Source of the DNA: Fretibacterium fastidiosum
GTDB taxonomy: Bacteria; Synergistota; Synergistia; Synergistales; Aminobacteriaceae
Direction: 5' to 3'
DNA length: 64,000 nt
NCBI RefSeq assembly: GCF_964642095.1
Contig: NZ_OZ209244.1
Coordinates: 434,001-498,000, forward strand
Shown here: in pieces, positions 25,936 to 34,144 of the stretch
Numbering within the stretch: the first letter of the stretch is position 1
Layout: each line of letters starts with the position of its first letter
The notes under the pieces: model-generated
What the model saw: the letters and a program-made list of their open reading frames with translations, nothing else
Database searches by the model: none
Told to the model about the DNA's origin: nothing
Program-made: the position numbers and the translations under genes

Positions 25936-26481
25936 TTACAGGACGCCCCAGCCCTTCAACAGGGTCGAAAGCGGCTCCTTCGTGCCCTTGACGTTGGGGG
26001 CGGAGAGGAGCTCCACCTTGCGGGACTCGGCCAACTTCGTGAAGATGCCGTCGTCGTTCCCGCCCTCCACGACGATGAAGCCGTCCGCGTAGGCCCCCGC
26101 CGTCTCGATGAATTTGTTGGAGAGGTCGCCCCGGCGCCCATCGCCGCCCACGTGCATCACGAGGACCTTCATCCCCCTGCCCGCGGCGGCCTCACAGAGC
26201 GCCTTCGCACGCGCCAGCTCGTCGTCCTGATTGATGCCCGCCGCCCCCATCCCCTTGGAGCTTGCTCCCACGACAGCGATGAGCACCTTCTGGTCGGACA
26301 GCGCCTCCGGCTTCATCAAGGCGTCATAGTCCGTCTCGACCGCGAGGGACTTCAGCACCACGCGAACCATCATGCCGTCCGGACTCTGCCCCATGGGCGT
26401 CAGAGCGACCGGCGCAGCGAAAGCGACCCCCGTCAGACACGACAAGAGGACCAGCGCAACAGCAAGGTTCTTCAGTTTCAC
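25936..26481 (-). CDS. DUF6305 family exported protein
   Basis: A 181-aa protein with a signal peptide (LAVALVLLSCLTGVAFA). The mature part has alternating beta/alpha pattern: MMVRVVLKSLAV, VLIAVVGASSKGMGAAGI, KVLVMHVGGDGRRGD, DGFIVVEGGNDDGIF. I recall this family as DUF6305. The GTG start at 26481 has GGGAGG 10 bases upstream. It is the first gene of the operon and could be an extracytoplasmic binding component for the adjacent permease, but that is inference from position. Confidence 0.7.
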   Translation of the reverse strand: MKLKNLAVALVLLSCLTGVAFAAPVALTPMGQSPDGMMVRVVLKSLAVETDYDALMKPEALSDQKVLIAVVGASSKGMGAAGINQDDELARAKALCEAAAGRGMKVLVMHVGGDGRRGDLSNKFIETAGAYADGFIVVEGGNDDGIFTKLAESRKVELLSAPNVKGTKEPLSTLLKGWGVL

Positions 26482-26582
26482 AATGACCAGCCTCCCACGA
26501 TTTTTTTACGGCGTGCTCGCAGCGCGAACCCGATCAAACGACCAGGCGAACGCATTAAACTGGCGCCGCGTTGAATGTCATC

Positions 26583-26610
26583 ATTCTAGAGCACTTCGCC
26601 CGTTTGTCAA
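26583..26610 (-). promoter_or_regulatory. Strong sigma70-type promoter of the DUF6305-permease-hydrolase operon
   Basis: On the minus strand TTGACA (26605-26610) and TAGAAT (26583-26588) are 16 bases apart, about 100 bases upstream of the first gene. Confidence 0.75.
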
Positions 26611-26675
26611 ACGATCGGCGCGGCTTCTGGAAGAGTGCCGACTAAAAGGAACCTTATCCGTAATTTTAAATCACA

Positions 26676-26707
26676 GGGGGATGGCACAATTTACTGTGCC
26701 ATCCCCC
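26676..26707 (-). terminator. Terminator downstream of the AGCS symporter
   Basis: GGGGGATGGCACA (26676-26688) and TGTGCCATCCCCC (26695-26707) form a perfect 13-bp stem with a 6-base loop. On the minus strand it is followed by TGATTTAAAATT, and lies 37 bases after the symporter stop. Confidence 0.75.
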
Positions 26708-26743
26708 TACAATTCTTCTTTCACCGCCGAAACACTGGCTGCG

Positions 26744-28201
26744 CTACGAACGCTTGCGCGCCACGTCAGCCCAAACCGCGGAAACGTCCGGCACGTTAAA
26801 CTTCTTCGGGTCAAACAATGGCTTGACGCCACTGCGTTTCTGCTCCTCGTAGTCCTTCAGGATCGCGCAGGCCTTCGAGGAGAGGAGCAGGATAGCGATA
26901 ATGTTGAACCACGCCATCAAGCCACACCCCGTATCGCCCATGCTCCAAACCACCTTGTTCTCAATCAGCACGCCCGCAAAGCAGGAGATGAGGAAAGCGA
27001 TGCGAAAAGCCCAAATGGCCTTGGGGTTGCCGCTGGAAAGATAGGTCACATTGCTTTCAGCCTGATAGTAATAGCCCATCAAACTGGTGAAGACAAAGAG
27101 CACGATAATAATGGCCAAAAACTGACCGGACCAGGATCCCACGGCACGCACCAGCGCCGTCTGTGCCCACAGGATGCCGTAAGCGACGCCTGGAATGTGC
27201 TCCACGATCGCCTTTTCCTGAAGGTCCACAACGTTGTAGCTGTTCGTGAGGATGATGATGAGAGCGGAGGCCGTACAGATGACGAGCGTGTCGACGAAGA
27301 CCGAAAAGGCCTGTACAAGCCCCTGCTCCGCAGGGTGATCGCACTCGGCTGCAGCGGCAACGATAGCACCCGACCCCTGCCCGGCCTCGTTGGAGTAGAC
27401 ACCCCGCTTGACGCCCCACGATATCGCCGCCCCGACGATTCCTGCGAACGCTTGCTCCATGCCGAAAGCGGAGCGGAAGATCAGCGCGAAAGCGCCAGGG
27501 ACCTTGTCGATATTGACGGCGAAAATGTAAAGGGTGATCAGGATATACGCAACGCACATGACGGGTGCAAGGAGTTCGGCCACGACGCTGATTCTTTTAA
27601 TTCCACCGCAGATGACCATTGCGACAAGAACCGTACACAGAACGCCGACGACAATGTCGTTGACCTGGAACGCCATGTCAAAGCTCAGGGCGATGGATTG
27701 TACCTGAACGCCAGGCATCAGAATCCCCGGCCCCAGAATCGTCGCAATCGCAAAGAGGATGCTCAGCGGCTTAAAGTGAAGCCCCTGCTCCGAGAAGTAA
27801 GCCGCGCCGCCTGCGTACTGGTTGTTGACCTTGACCTTATAAGCCTGAGCCAAGGCTGATTCTGCAAAAGCAGCGGCCGCGCCCAAAATGGAGATGAGCC
27901 ACATCCAGAAGATAGCCCCCGGTCCGCCGAAGTAGATGGCTGTGCTCACGCCCGCAATGTTCCCCATGCCGACACGAGAACCTACCGTCGTTGCAAACGC
28001 CTGAAAGGAACTGATGCCGGACTGCGACCCCTTGCCGATCAGGAGGCGAACCATATCCTTGATCAACCTGATCTGAGGAAATTTCATCCGAACCGTAAAA
28101 TAGACCCCCGTGATGAGACAGAGATAGACGAGCGCATCGCTCCAGACCAGATCATTGAACGCATTAACGTAGCTGCCGAAGCTTTCCATGAAAAACGACA
28201 C
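26744..28201 (-). CDS. Alanine/glycine:cation symporter (AGCS family)
   Basis: A 485-aa sodium-coupled amino acid importer with about 11 membrane helices. Family signatures include FPQIRLIKDMVRLL, GIVGAAISWGVKRGVYSNEAGQGSGA and the N-terminal GVYFTVRMKFPQ. Imports glycine or alanine in studied members. It lies 32 bases downstream of glyA in the same direction and GGGAGGTG precedes the ATG, so the two are co-transcribed. With the grd operon this suggests glycine uptake for energy metabolism. Confidence 0.92.
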   Translation of the reverse strand: MSFFMESFGSYVNAFNDLVWSDALVYLCLITGVYFTVRMKFPQIRLIKDMVRLLIGKGSQSGISSFQAFATTVGSRVGMGNIAGVSTAIYFGGPGAIFWMWLISILGAAAAFAESALAQAYKVKVNNQYAGGAAYFSEQGLHFKPLSILFAIATILGPGILMPGVQVQSIALSFDMAFQVNDIVVGVLCTVLVAMVICGGIKRISVVAELLAPVMCVAYILITLYIFAVNIDKVPGAFALIFRSAFGMEQAFAGIVGAAISWGVKRGVYSNEAGQGSGAIVAAAAECDHPAEQGLVQAFSVFVDTLVICTASALIIILTNSYNVVDLQEKAIVEHIPGVAYGILWAQTALVRAVGSWSGQFLAIIIVLFVFTSLMGYYYQAESNVTYLSSGNPKAIWAFRIAFLISCFAGVLIENKVVWSMGDTGCGLMAWFNIIAILLLSSKACAILKDYEEQKRSGVKPLFDPKKFNVPDVSAVWADVARKRS

Positions 28202-28233
28202 CTCCCAAGCGTGATTGAATGAGTGTTGATCAG

Positions 28234-29490
28234 TTAATCATCAAAGCTGCCGGCGGGATAGAGCGGAAAATTAGCAATCAGTTTTTCCGCCTGTTCCCTG
28301 CAAGCCTTGAGGTTGGCTTCATCCTCCGGGGCACTGGAAACTTTGTCCATGATCTTCGCGATCGCCTCGATTTCCTTCTCCTTCAGCCCGCGCTGCGTGA
28401 CCGAGGTCAGGCCAATGCGCACGCCGCTCGCGATCGTTGGCTTCTCAGGATCAAAGGGTATCTGGTTTTTGTTGACGGTAATGCCCACAGAATCCAGCGC
28501 ATCCTGGAACACCTTGCCCGTAATCCCCTTGGGGCGAAGGTCGGCAAGGATTAAATGGTTATCCGTACCACCGCTGACGATTCGGAATCCGTACTTCGCC
28601 AACTCCTCGGCCAGCTTTTTTGCGTTCTTCACAACCTGCGTCATGGCCACCTTATACTCGGCGCCCGCCATTTGCTTAAAGCACCAGGCTTTCGCCGCCA
28701 TCGTGTGCAGGTGCATCGAACCGAGTGCACCCGGAAAAACGCCGCGATCCAACTGTTTCGCAAACTCTTTTTTGCAGAGGACCATGCCGCTTCTCGGACC
28801 GCAGAACGTTTTTGTCGTCGATGACGAGACGAAGTCGGTGTGGGGAACCGGGCTGGGGATCACCTTCGCAGCAATCAATCCGCTCACGTGAGCCATGTCA
28901 ACCATGGAAAACGCGCCAACGGACTTGGCAATAGCCCCAATCCGTTCGTAGTCGATCAGCCTCGGATAAGAGCTGCCACCCTCAATAATGAGCTTCGGCT
29001 GGAATTCTTTAGCCTTCTTTTCCAACGCCTCATAATCGATGGTTTCTGTCTCCTGATTTACACCATAGAAATCAAATTGGTAAACTTTTGAGAGGAAATT
29101 TGCAGGTGAGCCGTGCGTCAGGTGGCCTCCCTGGTCCAAGCGCATACCAAGCACCCTGTCGCCTGGCTTTAGCACAGCGGAATAGACAGCGTAGTTCGCC
29201 GTAGAACCCGAATAAGGCTGAAGGTTGACATGATCTGCACCGTAGAGGTCCATAGCGCGCTGATTGGCTAACGTTTCAAGCTTATCGGCGACGTGTGATC
29301 CCGCCTGGAAACGGGCCCCTGGATACCCCTCAAGCGTCTTGTTCGTCCAAATCGATCCGGTGAGTTCCATCACCTCAAGGGCAGCCGTGCTCTCTGAGGC
29401 GATCATTTCAATGTTGTGCTCCTGGCGCGTCAGTTCCTCTAAAGTCAACTTATAAACCTCGGGATCTGAAACGCGCGCGTGTTTCAACAT
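28234..29490 (-). CDS. glyA: Serine hydroxymethyltransferase
   Basis: A 418-aa PLP enzyme interconverting serine and glycine with tetrahydrofolate. Motifs include NIEMIASES, YSGSTANYAVY and the PLP-lysine segment SSSTTKTFCGPRSG (Lys near residue 230). Length is normal. GGAGTG precedes the ATG. Co-transcribed with the AGCS symporter; a good promoter lies about 80 bases upstream. It can supply glycine to glycine reductase from serine. Confidence 0.96.
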   Translation of the reverse strand: MLKHARVSDPEVYKLTLEELTRQEHNIEMIASESTAALEVMELTGSIWTNKTLEGYPGARFQAGSHVADKLETLANQRAMDLYGADHVNLQPYSGSTANYAVYSAVLKPGDRVLGMRLDQGGHLTHGSPANFLSKVYQFDFYGVNQETETIDYEALEKKAKEFQPKLIIEGGSSYPRLIDYERIGAIAKSVGAFSMVDMAHVSGLIAAKVIPSPVPHTDFVSSSTTKTFCGPRSGMVLCKKEFAKQLDRGVFPGALGSMHLHTMAAKAWCFKQMAGAEYKVAMTQVVKNAKKLAEELAKYGFRIVSGGTDNHLILADLRPKGITGKVFQDALDSVGITVNKNQIPFDPEKPTIASGVRIGLTSVTQRGLKEKEIEAIAKIMDKVSSAPEDEANLKACREQAEKLIANFPLYPAGSFDD

Positions 29491-29568
29491 GATTGATCAC
29501 TCCTTGGATTTTTTAAATTTTCAGAAAGCGTTAGGGGAACGTCATGAAAAACCCCTCCGTTAGTGTTT

Positions 29569-29597
29569 AGTCTATCATCAGTATTTTATCACGTCAA
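29569..29597 (-). promoter_or_regulatory. Promoter of glyA-symporter operon
   Basis: On the minus strand TTGACG (29592-29597), 17 bases, then TAGACT (29569-29574). The leader contains GGGG(N14)CCCC, a possible small hairpin, but no recognised riboswitch. The remaining 29600-29810 shows no gene. Confidence 0.65.
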
Positions 29598-29811
29598 CTA
29601 TTCATCACAATAGATTAAGCTCGAAATAAAATCCAAAAGTGCAATCTATTTCGGTGAGTAAGTGCGCTAAAAATTCAGAAAAAGCCATAAGCACTTCAAC
29701 ATCAACGACCGTATTCTAAAAGTGAGAGCAGGCTGAATTCAACACGGTCTGTCAAAACCATTACGTTGTTTTTTACAAGCCTGTTGCCACCATCGCGTCA
29801 GGCAAAACAAA

Positions 29812-29845
29812 GGGCGGCACCCGAATCCCCCGGTGCGCCGCCCGA
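29812..29845 (-). terminator. Terminator downstream of the Rpn-type nuclease gene
   Basis: Read on the minus strand, GGGCGGCGCACC pairs with GGGTGCCGCCC and is followed by TTTGTTTTG. It lies 33 bases after the stop codon. Confidence 0.7.
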
Positions 29846-29877
29846 CCAACTCGCTTCAATGAACGCCTGACGTCTCC

Positions 29878-30930
29878 TCACTCTGCCGGCGCGGCTCCCT
29901 TCGCCTCCCAGCAACGCTCCACCTCGGACCTGGCATCCTCGGCGGTGAGGTTGAACCTCCTGGCCACCCGCGCCAAAGCCTCGTTCCTGGAGACGCCAAA
30001 GTCCCGGCAGGCGTTCACAAAGCCCTGAACGTTGCCCTTAGCAAGGCCTTTGGCGAGGCCTTCAGCGTTGCCCCTGGCAAGGCCTTCAGCGAGGCCCTCA
30101 GCGTTGCCCCTGGCAAGGCCTTCAGCGAGGCCCTCAGCGTTGCCCCTGGCAAGGCCTTCAGCGAGGCCCTCAGCGTTGCCCCTAGCGAAGCTTCGTTCCG
30201 CTGCCTCACGGCGCACCCTGTCAACGTAATTCCGCGTCGCCGTCTCCTGGTCAAACAGCATCGTCATGATGTCCATCACCTCCGCCTCCCTGTCCTCCAG
30301 ATATTCCTTCAGCACGTCGCGCTCCTTGCAGATGCGTATCGTCTCACGGATCGTCCGCCTCGTCCGACCGTAAAGCTTCACCTGACCGCCGAGAACCCTG
30401 CAGAACGACGCATACTGGCTGATCACGTCCCCAGTCCCCTCGCCGTAGAGCATCCTGGCCCGCACCTCGATCGCAAACGGCTCCCCGCAGAAAAACTCCT
30501 CCGAAAGGGAGAGAACTTCAGGGCGCGCAACCCTCTCGCCCGTGTAGAGAACGTAGAACTCCGGTCGGGGGAGCGCAGCCCTGGGGGCGTGGTAAAGGTC
30601 CGCACCCGTCCTCGCAAAGTGGTTCCGCCACGTCTGCACAAGGTACATCGCACCGCGAATCAAAACGTTCTCCGTCCACGTGCTCTGCGCCTCCACGAGA
30701 ACCACCAGACGGTCCGACACCATAAAACCCAGGTCGTTATAGATGTCGTCAACCAGCACGTTGTTGATGCTGACGTCCGTCAGGTCGTCCTCCACGGTCG
30801 TCGTATCCTCGGGGTGCAGCGTCCGGTAGAGCTGAAACAGGTACTTCTTGATCTTGAAGAGGTCGGAGAACACCGTGGCCTTGACCTCGCGGTTCATGCT
30901 CCCCGCCTCATCCCGCTCCGCCCTGTCCAT
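29878..30930 (-). CDS. Rpn family PD-(D/E)XK nuclease/transposase-like protein with internal 12-residue repeats
   Basis: A 350-aa protein. The N-terminal two thirds match the Rpn/transposase_31-like PD-(D/E)XK nuclease group: DDIYNDLGF and VVLVEAQST hold the expected D and ExQ residues. A four-fold repeat of ARGNAEGLAEGL (36-bp DNA units, 30041-30185) precedes a C-terminal domain FGVSRNEALARVARRFNLT. Start at 30930 has GGGAGG upstream. Such proteins promote recombination or are genome-diversifying nucleases; they occur in many copies per genome. A truncated paralogue lies immediately upstream. Confidence 0.78.
   Translation of the reverse strand: MDRAERDEAGSMNREVKATVFSDLFKIKKYLFQLYRTLHPEDTTTVEDDLTDVSINNVLVDDIYNDLGFMVSDRLVVLVEAQSTWTENVLIRGAMYLVQTWRNHFARTGADLYHAPRAALPRPEFYVLYTGERVARPEVLSLSEEFFCGEPFAIEVRARMLYGEGTGDVISQYASFCRVLGGQVKLYGRTRRTIRETIRICKERDVLKEYLEDREAEVMDIMTMLFDQETATRNYVDRVRREAAERSFARGNAEGLAEGLARGNAEGLAEGLARGNAEGLAEGLARGNAEGLAKGLAKGNVQGFVNACRDFGVSRNEALARVARRFNLTAEDARSEVERCWEAKGAAPAE
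30041..30185. repeat. 36-bp tandem repeats within the nuclease gene
   Basis: About four copies of a 36-base unit (core GGCAAGGCCTTCAGCGAGG) encode a glycine/alanine/glutamate repeat. The unit is in frame, so copy-number changes alter length without frameshifting. Confidence 0.9.
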
Positions 30931-30943
30931 GCCCTCGCCTCCC

Positions 30944-31354
30944 TCACTCTGCCGACGCGGCTCCCTTCGCCCCCCAGCAGCGCTCCACCTCGGACCTGGC
31001 ATCCTCGTCGGTGAGGTTGAACCTCCTGGCCACCCGCGTCAAAGCTTCGCTCCTGGGGATACCAAAGTTCCGGCAGGCGTTCACAAATCCCTGCACGTTG
31101 CCCCTGGCAAGGCCTTTGGCGAGACCTTCAGCGAGGCTCTGTTCCGCCGCCTCGCGGCGCACCCTGTCAACGTAATTCCTCGTCGCCGTCTCCTGGTCAA
31201 ACAGCATCGTCATGATGTCCATCACCTCCGTCTCCCTGTCCTCATTATACGCCTCGCGGATGCCCTGTCTTCCGTCCTGTTTCCGGAAAGTGCGCACGAA
31301 TCGCAAAATCGGAGACGCCCACCTGAGGACCATCCGGCCCAGGGGACAACACAA
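30944..31354 (-). pseudogene. Truncated paralogue of the Rpn-type nuclease
   Basis: From about residue 38 this 136-aa frame closely matches the C-terminal part of the neighbouring gene (EVMDIMTMLFDQETATRNYV; FGIPRSEALTRVARRFNLT) but has only a fraction of one repeat. The nuclease domain is missing and the first 35 residues look unrelated. It is a remnant of a tandem copy, ending 14 bases before the start of the intact gene. Confidence 0.7.
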
Positions 31355-31398
31355 TTCGACGTTTCAGGGGAAGAGGTGGGGGGATAATGGATTATAAT

Positions 31399-31480
31399 TA
31401 GGGAAGCGCTGATTAATTTTCAAAAGTTGTTGAAAGCAATCAAGGAACATCAATAAAGGGTATCCTTCAGCGCTTCCCTA
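31399..31480. mobile_element. 82-bp MITE-like element with perfect 14-bp terminal inverted repeats
   Basis: TAGGGAAGCGCTGA (31399-31412) is the exact complement of TCAGCGCTTCCCTA (31467-31480), with a 54-base AT-rich core that codes for nothing visible. A third, degenerate copy of the end (TTAATCAGTGTTTCCTTAG) lies at 31584-31602. The ends look like insertion-sequence termini; a TA at both edges could be part of the ends or a target duplication. Confidence 0.65.
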
Positions 31481-31492
31481 AAATTTTAAAAT

Positions 31493-31602
31493 GGGGCTAC
31501 GCCCCAAGCCCCACGCGCTTCGCGCGGCCTGGTGAAGTTTCAGGCACTGAAGGGAGTCTATGCGGTTGACAGTTCTCAACGACTTAATCAGTGTTTCCTT
31601 AG
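31493..31602. other. Non-coding stretch with small hairpins and a degenerate IS end
   Basis: GGGGCTACGCCCC and CGCGCTTCGCGCG are two adjacent palindromic hairpins. A short plus-strand frame (VKFQALKGVYAVDSSQRLNQ, about 31532-31607) ends inside the degenerate inverted repeat and may be a transposase tail. I see no gene between 31355 and 31816. Confidence 0.4.
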
Positions 31603-31816
31603 GTGATTTGCCACCGGGAACACAGGCGGACGCGACGAGGTTCAGGCCTCAGGCGAAAGCCCTCGCGAGCGCCCGAGGGGACCGGCAGGGCAGGACGCCG
31701 GCCCGCCCTGTAGGCTGGGCCATGGAGGGACAGAGGGCAGGCAGGGCGAGCACGGGAGCTTGAACGCAAATTCCCCCGACAGGGCGCGACGGGGTACGAA
31801 AGGCGAGGTAAGGTTC

Positions 31817-32599
31817 ATGAATCTTCAAGTGTTTCAGGGAATCCTGATCCCCTTTTTGGGGACGTCCCTCGGCGCAGCCTGCGTGTTCTTCATGAAGGGG
31901 GAGCTCAACGACACCATTCGGCGGGCGCTGACCGGCTTTGCCGCGGGGGTCATGACCGCCGCGTCGATCTGGAGCCTGTTGATCCCCGCCATAGAGCAGA
32001 GCGAGCCCCTTGGGGCCTTCGCCTTTTTCCCTGCGGCGGTCGGCTATTGGGCAGGGACCTTGTTCCTCCTCCTGCTGGACCGGGTCGTCCCGCACCTGCA
32101 CATGGACGCTCAGGAGGCGGAGGGGCCCAAAACCCGCCTCCCGCGAACGACGATGCTCTCCCTCGCCGTCACGCTGCACAACGTCCCCGAGGGTATGGCC
32201 GTGGGGATCGTCTACGCGGGACTCCTGTCCGGCGTGGAGGAGATCACTGCGGGCGGCGCCATGGCCCTGGCGCTCGGCATCGCCATTCAGAACTTCCCGG
32301 AGGGCGCCATCATCTCCATGCCGCTCCACGCGGAGGGGGAGAGCCGGCGCCGCGCCTGCGTCGAGGGCATCTTGTCCGGCGCGGTGGAACCCATCGCCGC
32401 CGTCCTGATGCTCTGGGCCGCGGAGGTCTTCACGCCCCTCATGCCCTACTTTCTGAGCTTCGCGGCCGGGGCGATGTTCTACGTCGTGGTGGAGGAGCTG
32501 ATCCCGGAGTTCTCGTCGGGCAAGCACTCCGACGTCGGCGGCCTGATGTTCGCCGCCGGGTTCACCCTGATGATGGCCCTGGATGTGGCCCTTGGGTAA
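31817..32599 (+). CDS. ZIP family metal transporter
   Basis: A 260-aa divalent metal (zinc/iron) transporter with about 8 helices. Conserved metal-site segments are HNVPEGMAVG in helix 4 and NFPEGAIIS in helix 5. A short His-containing loop (HLHMDAQEAE) lies between helices 3 and 4. AGGCGAGGTAAGG precedes ATG 31817. It is followed 57 bases later by a methyltransferase in the same direction. Confidence 0.88.
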   Translation: MNLQVFQGILIPFLGTSLGAACVFFMKGELNDTIRRALTGFAAGVMTAASIWSLLIPAIEQSEPLGAFAFFPAAVGYWAGTLFLLLLDRVVPHLHMDAQEAEGPKTRLPRTTMLSLAVTLHNVPEGMAVGIVYAGLLSGVEEITAGGAMALALGIAIQNFPEGAIISMPLHAEGESRRRACVEGILSGAVEPIAAVLMLWAAEVFTPLMPYFLSFAAGAMFYVVVEELIPEFSSGKHSDVGGLMFAAGFTLMMALDVALG

Positions 32600-32656
32600 T
32601 CGAATGGGGCCTGCGGAGCCGCGTTTTTCAATTTTTATCGACTGGAGGGATTTCTC

Positions 32657-33448
32657 ATGAAACCGAACTACAAGAACTGGGTGCCGAAGGGCCTGCTCGT
32701 CGCCCTCGCCGTCGTGACCGCCGTCGTCCTGCTGTTCTTCCTTGCCCTGGGAGTCCTGGGGACCGGCGTTTCCGACACGGCGCGGGGCGTCCTGGCCGTC
32801 GTGCTGGGGCTCGCAAGCGCCGCCTGCCTCGTCTTCCTGGCGCTCGGCACCGCGCTGTACCGGGCCTTCGACTACAACGGCAAAAGGCAGCTGGCGCGGG
32901 CCATCGTCGAGGGGGTCGCGCAGTACGTCCGTCTGCCCGACGGCGGATGCGGGCTCGACGTGGGCTGCGGCAGCGGTGCGCTGACCATCGCCTGCGCGAA
33001 GAGGAACCCTGAGGGAAGCATGACGGGGATTGACCTGTGGGGGATCACCTACGCCTCGTACAACAAGAAGCTCTGCGAGGACAACGCCCTGGCGGAGGGC
33101 GTGGGCAACGTCCGCTTCCTTCAGGGCAACGCGGTGAAGCTCGACTTCCCGGACGAGAGCTTTGACGCGGTCACCAGCAACTACTGCTACCACAACATCG
33201 TTGGGGTAAATCGACAGGACGTCCTCCTGGAGACACTGCGGGTCCTGAAGAAGGGCGGGACCTTCGCCCTGCACGACCTCATGTCCCGCGCCAGGTACGG
33301 GGACATGCAGGCGTTCGTCGAGAGGCTGCGGGGCATGGGGTATCAGGAAGTGCAGATCATCGACACGACGCAGGGCCTGTTCATGAGCCCCAGAGAAGCA
33401 AAATTCCTCTTCCTTGGAGGGTCCACGCTGCTGGTGGGACGAAAGTAG
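32657..33448 (+). CDS. Membrane-anchored class I SAM-dependent methyltransferase
   Basis: A 263-aa protein. Two N-terminal membrane helices (LLVALAVVTAVVLLFFLAL; VLAVVLGLASAACLVFLALG) are followed by a Rossmann-like domain with motif I GLDVGCGSGALT, motif II GIDLWG and motif IV-like FDAVTSNYCYHN. It resembles methyltransf_11/25 enzymes of small molecules. TGGAGGG precedes the ATG. The substrate is unknown; its membrane location points to a lipid or quinone-like target, as inference. Confidence 0.82.
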   Translation: MKPNYKNWVPKGLLVALAVVTAVVLLFFLALGVLGTGVSDTARGVLAVVLGLASAACLVFLALGTALYRAFDYNGKRQLARAIVEGVAQYVRLPDGGCGLDVGCGSGALTIACAKRNPEGSMTGIDLWGITYASYNKKLCEDNALAEGVGNVRFLQGNAVKLDFPDESFDAVTSNYCYHNIVGVNRQDVLLETLRVLKKGGTFALHDLMSRARYGDMQAFVERLRGMGYQEVQIIDTTQGLFMSPREAKFLFLGGSTLLVGRK

Positions 33449-33496
33449 CCCGTCCAGCGCCGCCCCCTCAGGGGACGGAAACGCCATCCTCTCTCA

Positions 33497-33526
33497 GGGC
33501 CGGCCCTTGTCCGCAAAGGCCGGCCC
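33497..33526. terminator. Hairpin between convergent methyltransferase and shell-protein genes
   Basis: GGGCCGGCC (33497-33505) pairs with GGCCGGCCC (33518-33526); a TT follows. Likely terminator for both directions. Confidence 0.55.
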
Positions 33527-33540
33527 TTCGCCCGCCCCCC

Positions 33541-34080
33541 TTACAACAGCGACTGCACGAGCGCCGGGGACGGACGGGGGATCACCGTGGAGGCGACCAT
33601 GAGCTCCACCTTCGCGGCGGCTGCGGCCACGGCCGTCCTGACCGCCGACACCTGGCCCGTCAGCGTGACGAACCCCTTGCCGCCGACGGCCAGTCCCATG
33701 CGGACCTCGATCAGCGACACGTCCGCGGCCTTCGCCGCGACGTCGGCCGCCTTGACGGCGCTCGCGATGGAGAAGAACTCAAGCACCCCGACGGCTCCGA
33801 ACGTCCGCACCTGAGAGGTCATCGCGATGGCCGGGGCCACCTGCGGATGGACGTTCGGGAGCAGAAGACAGTCCACAAGCGCCGGTCCGGCATTGGCGCG
33901 GCCCGTTTTCATGGAGGACTGCACGGCGCTGACCTCTCCGCCGACGATGACGATGTACTTTCCCGGACAGATGGTGGACGCCCTCAGGAGGTCCACCTGA
34001 GCGGCCTTCACCATAAAATCACACGTCTCTATGCCGATCGCAATGCTGTTCAGCTCCACCATGCCGATCGCGTTGTTCAA
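33541..34080 (-). CDS. pduT: PduT-like tandem-BMC shell protein
   Basis: A 179-aa protein made of two bacterial-microcompartment domains (1-90, 91-179; each with GMVEL/GVLEF starts). The segment TICPGKYIVIVGGEV places a Cys at residue 38, which in PduT trimers holds a 4Fe-4S cluster at the shell pore. The C-terminal VIPRPSPAL matches PduT. Its TTG start has GGGGAGAGG upstream. PduT works beside PduS, an electron-carrying protein encoded just upstream, so it probably conducts electrons across the shell of a microcompartment. Confidence 0.88.
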   Translation of the reverse strand: MNNAIGMVELNSIAIGIETCDFMVKAAQVDLLRASTICPGKYIVIVGGEVSAVQSSMKTGRANAGPALVDCLLLPNVHPQVAPAIAMTSQVRTFGAVGVLEFFSIASAVKAADVAAKAADVSLIEVRMGLAVGGKGFVTLTGQVSAVRTAVAAAAAKVELMVASTVIPRPSPALVQSLL

Positions 34081-34144
34081 CGTCCTCTCCCCCCTCTTGA
34101 TTGTCCTTCCCCGATGCAGCCATCCTCACAGCGGGATGGGGCCG

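Noticed and set aside
28840..29091. 83-aa plus-strand frame within glyA
   Set aside because: Lies fully inside a certain gene and has no signal for independent translation.
30032..30229. 36-bp repeats considered as a CRISPR-like array
   Set aside because: Units are contiguous with no spacers and are in frame with a protein repeat.
31649..33487. 612-aa minus-strand frame across the ZIP and methyltransferase genes
   Set aside because: Composition is typical of an antisense frame in GC-rich DNA (His/Arg/Gly rich, no domain) and the plus strand carries two clear genes.
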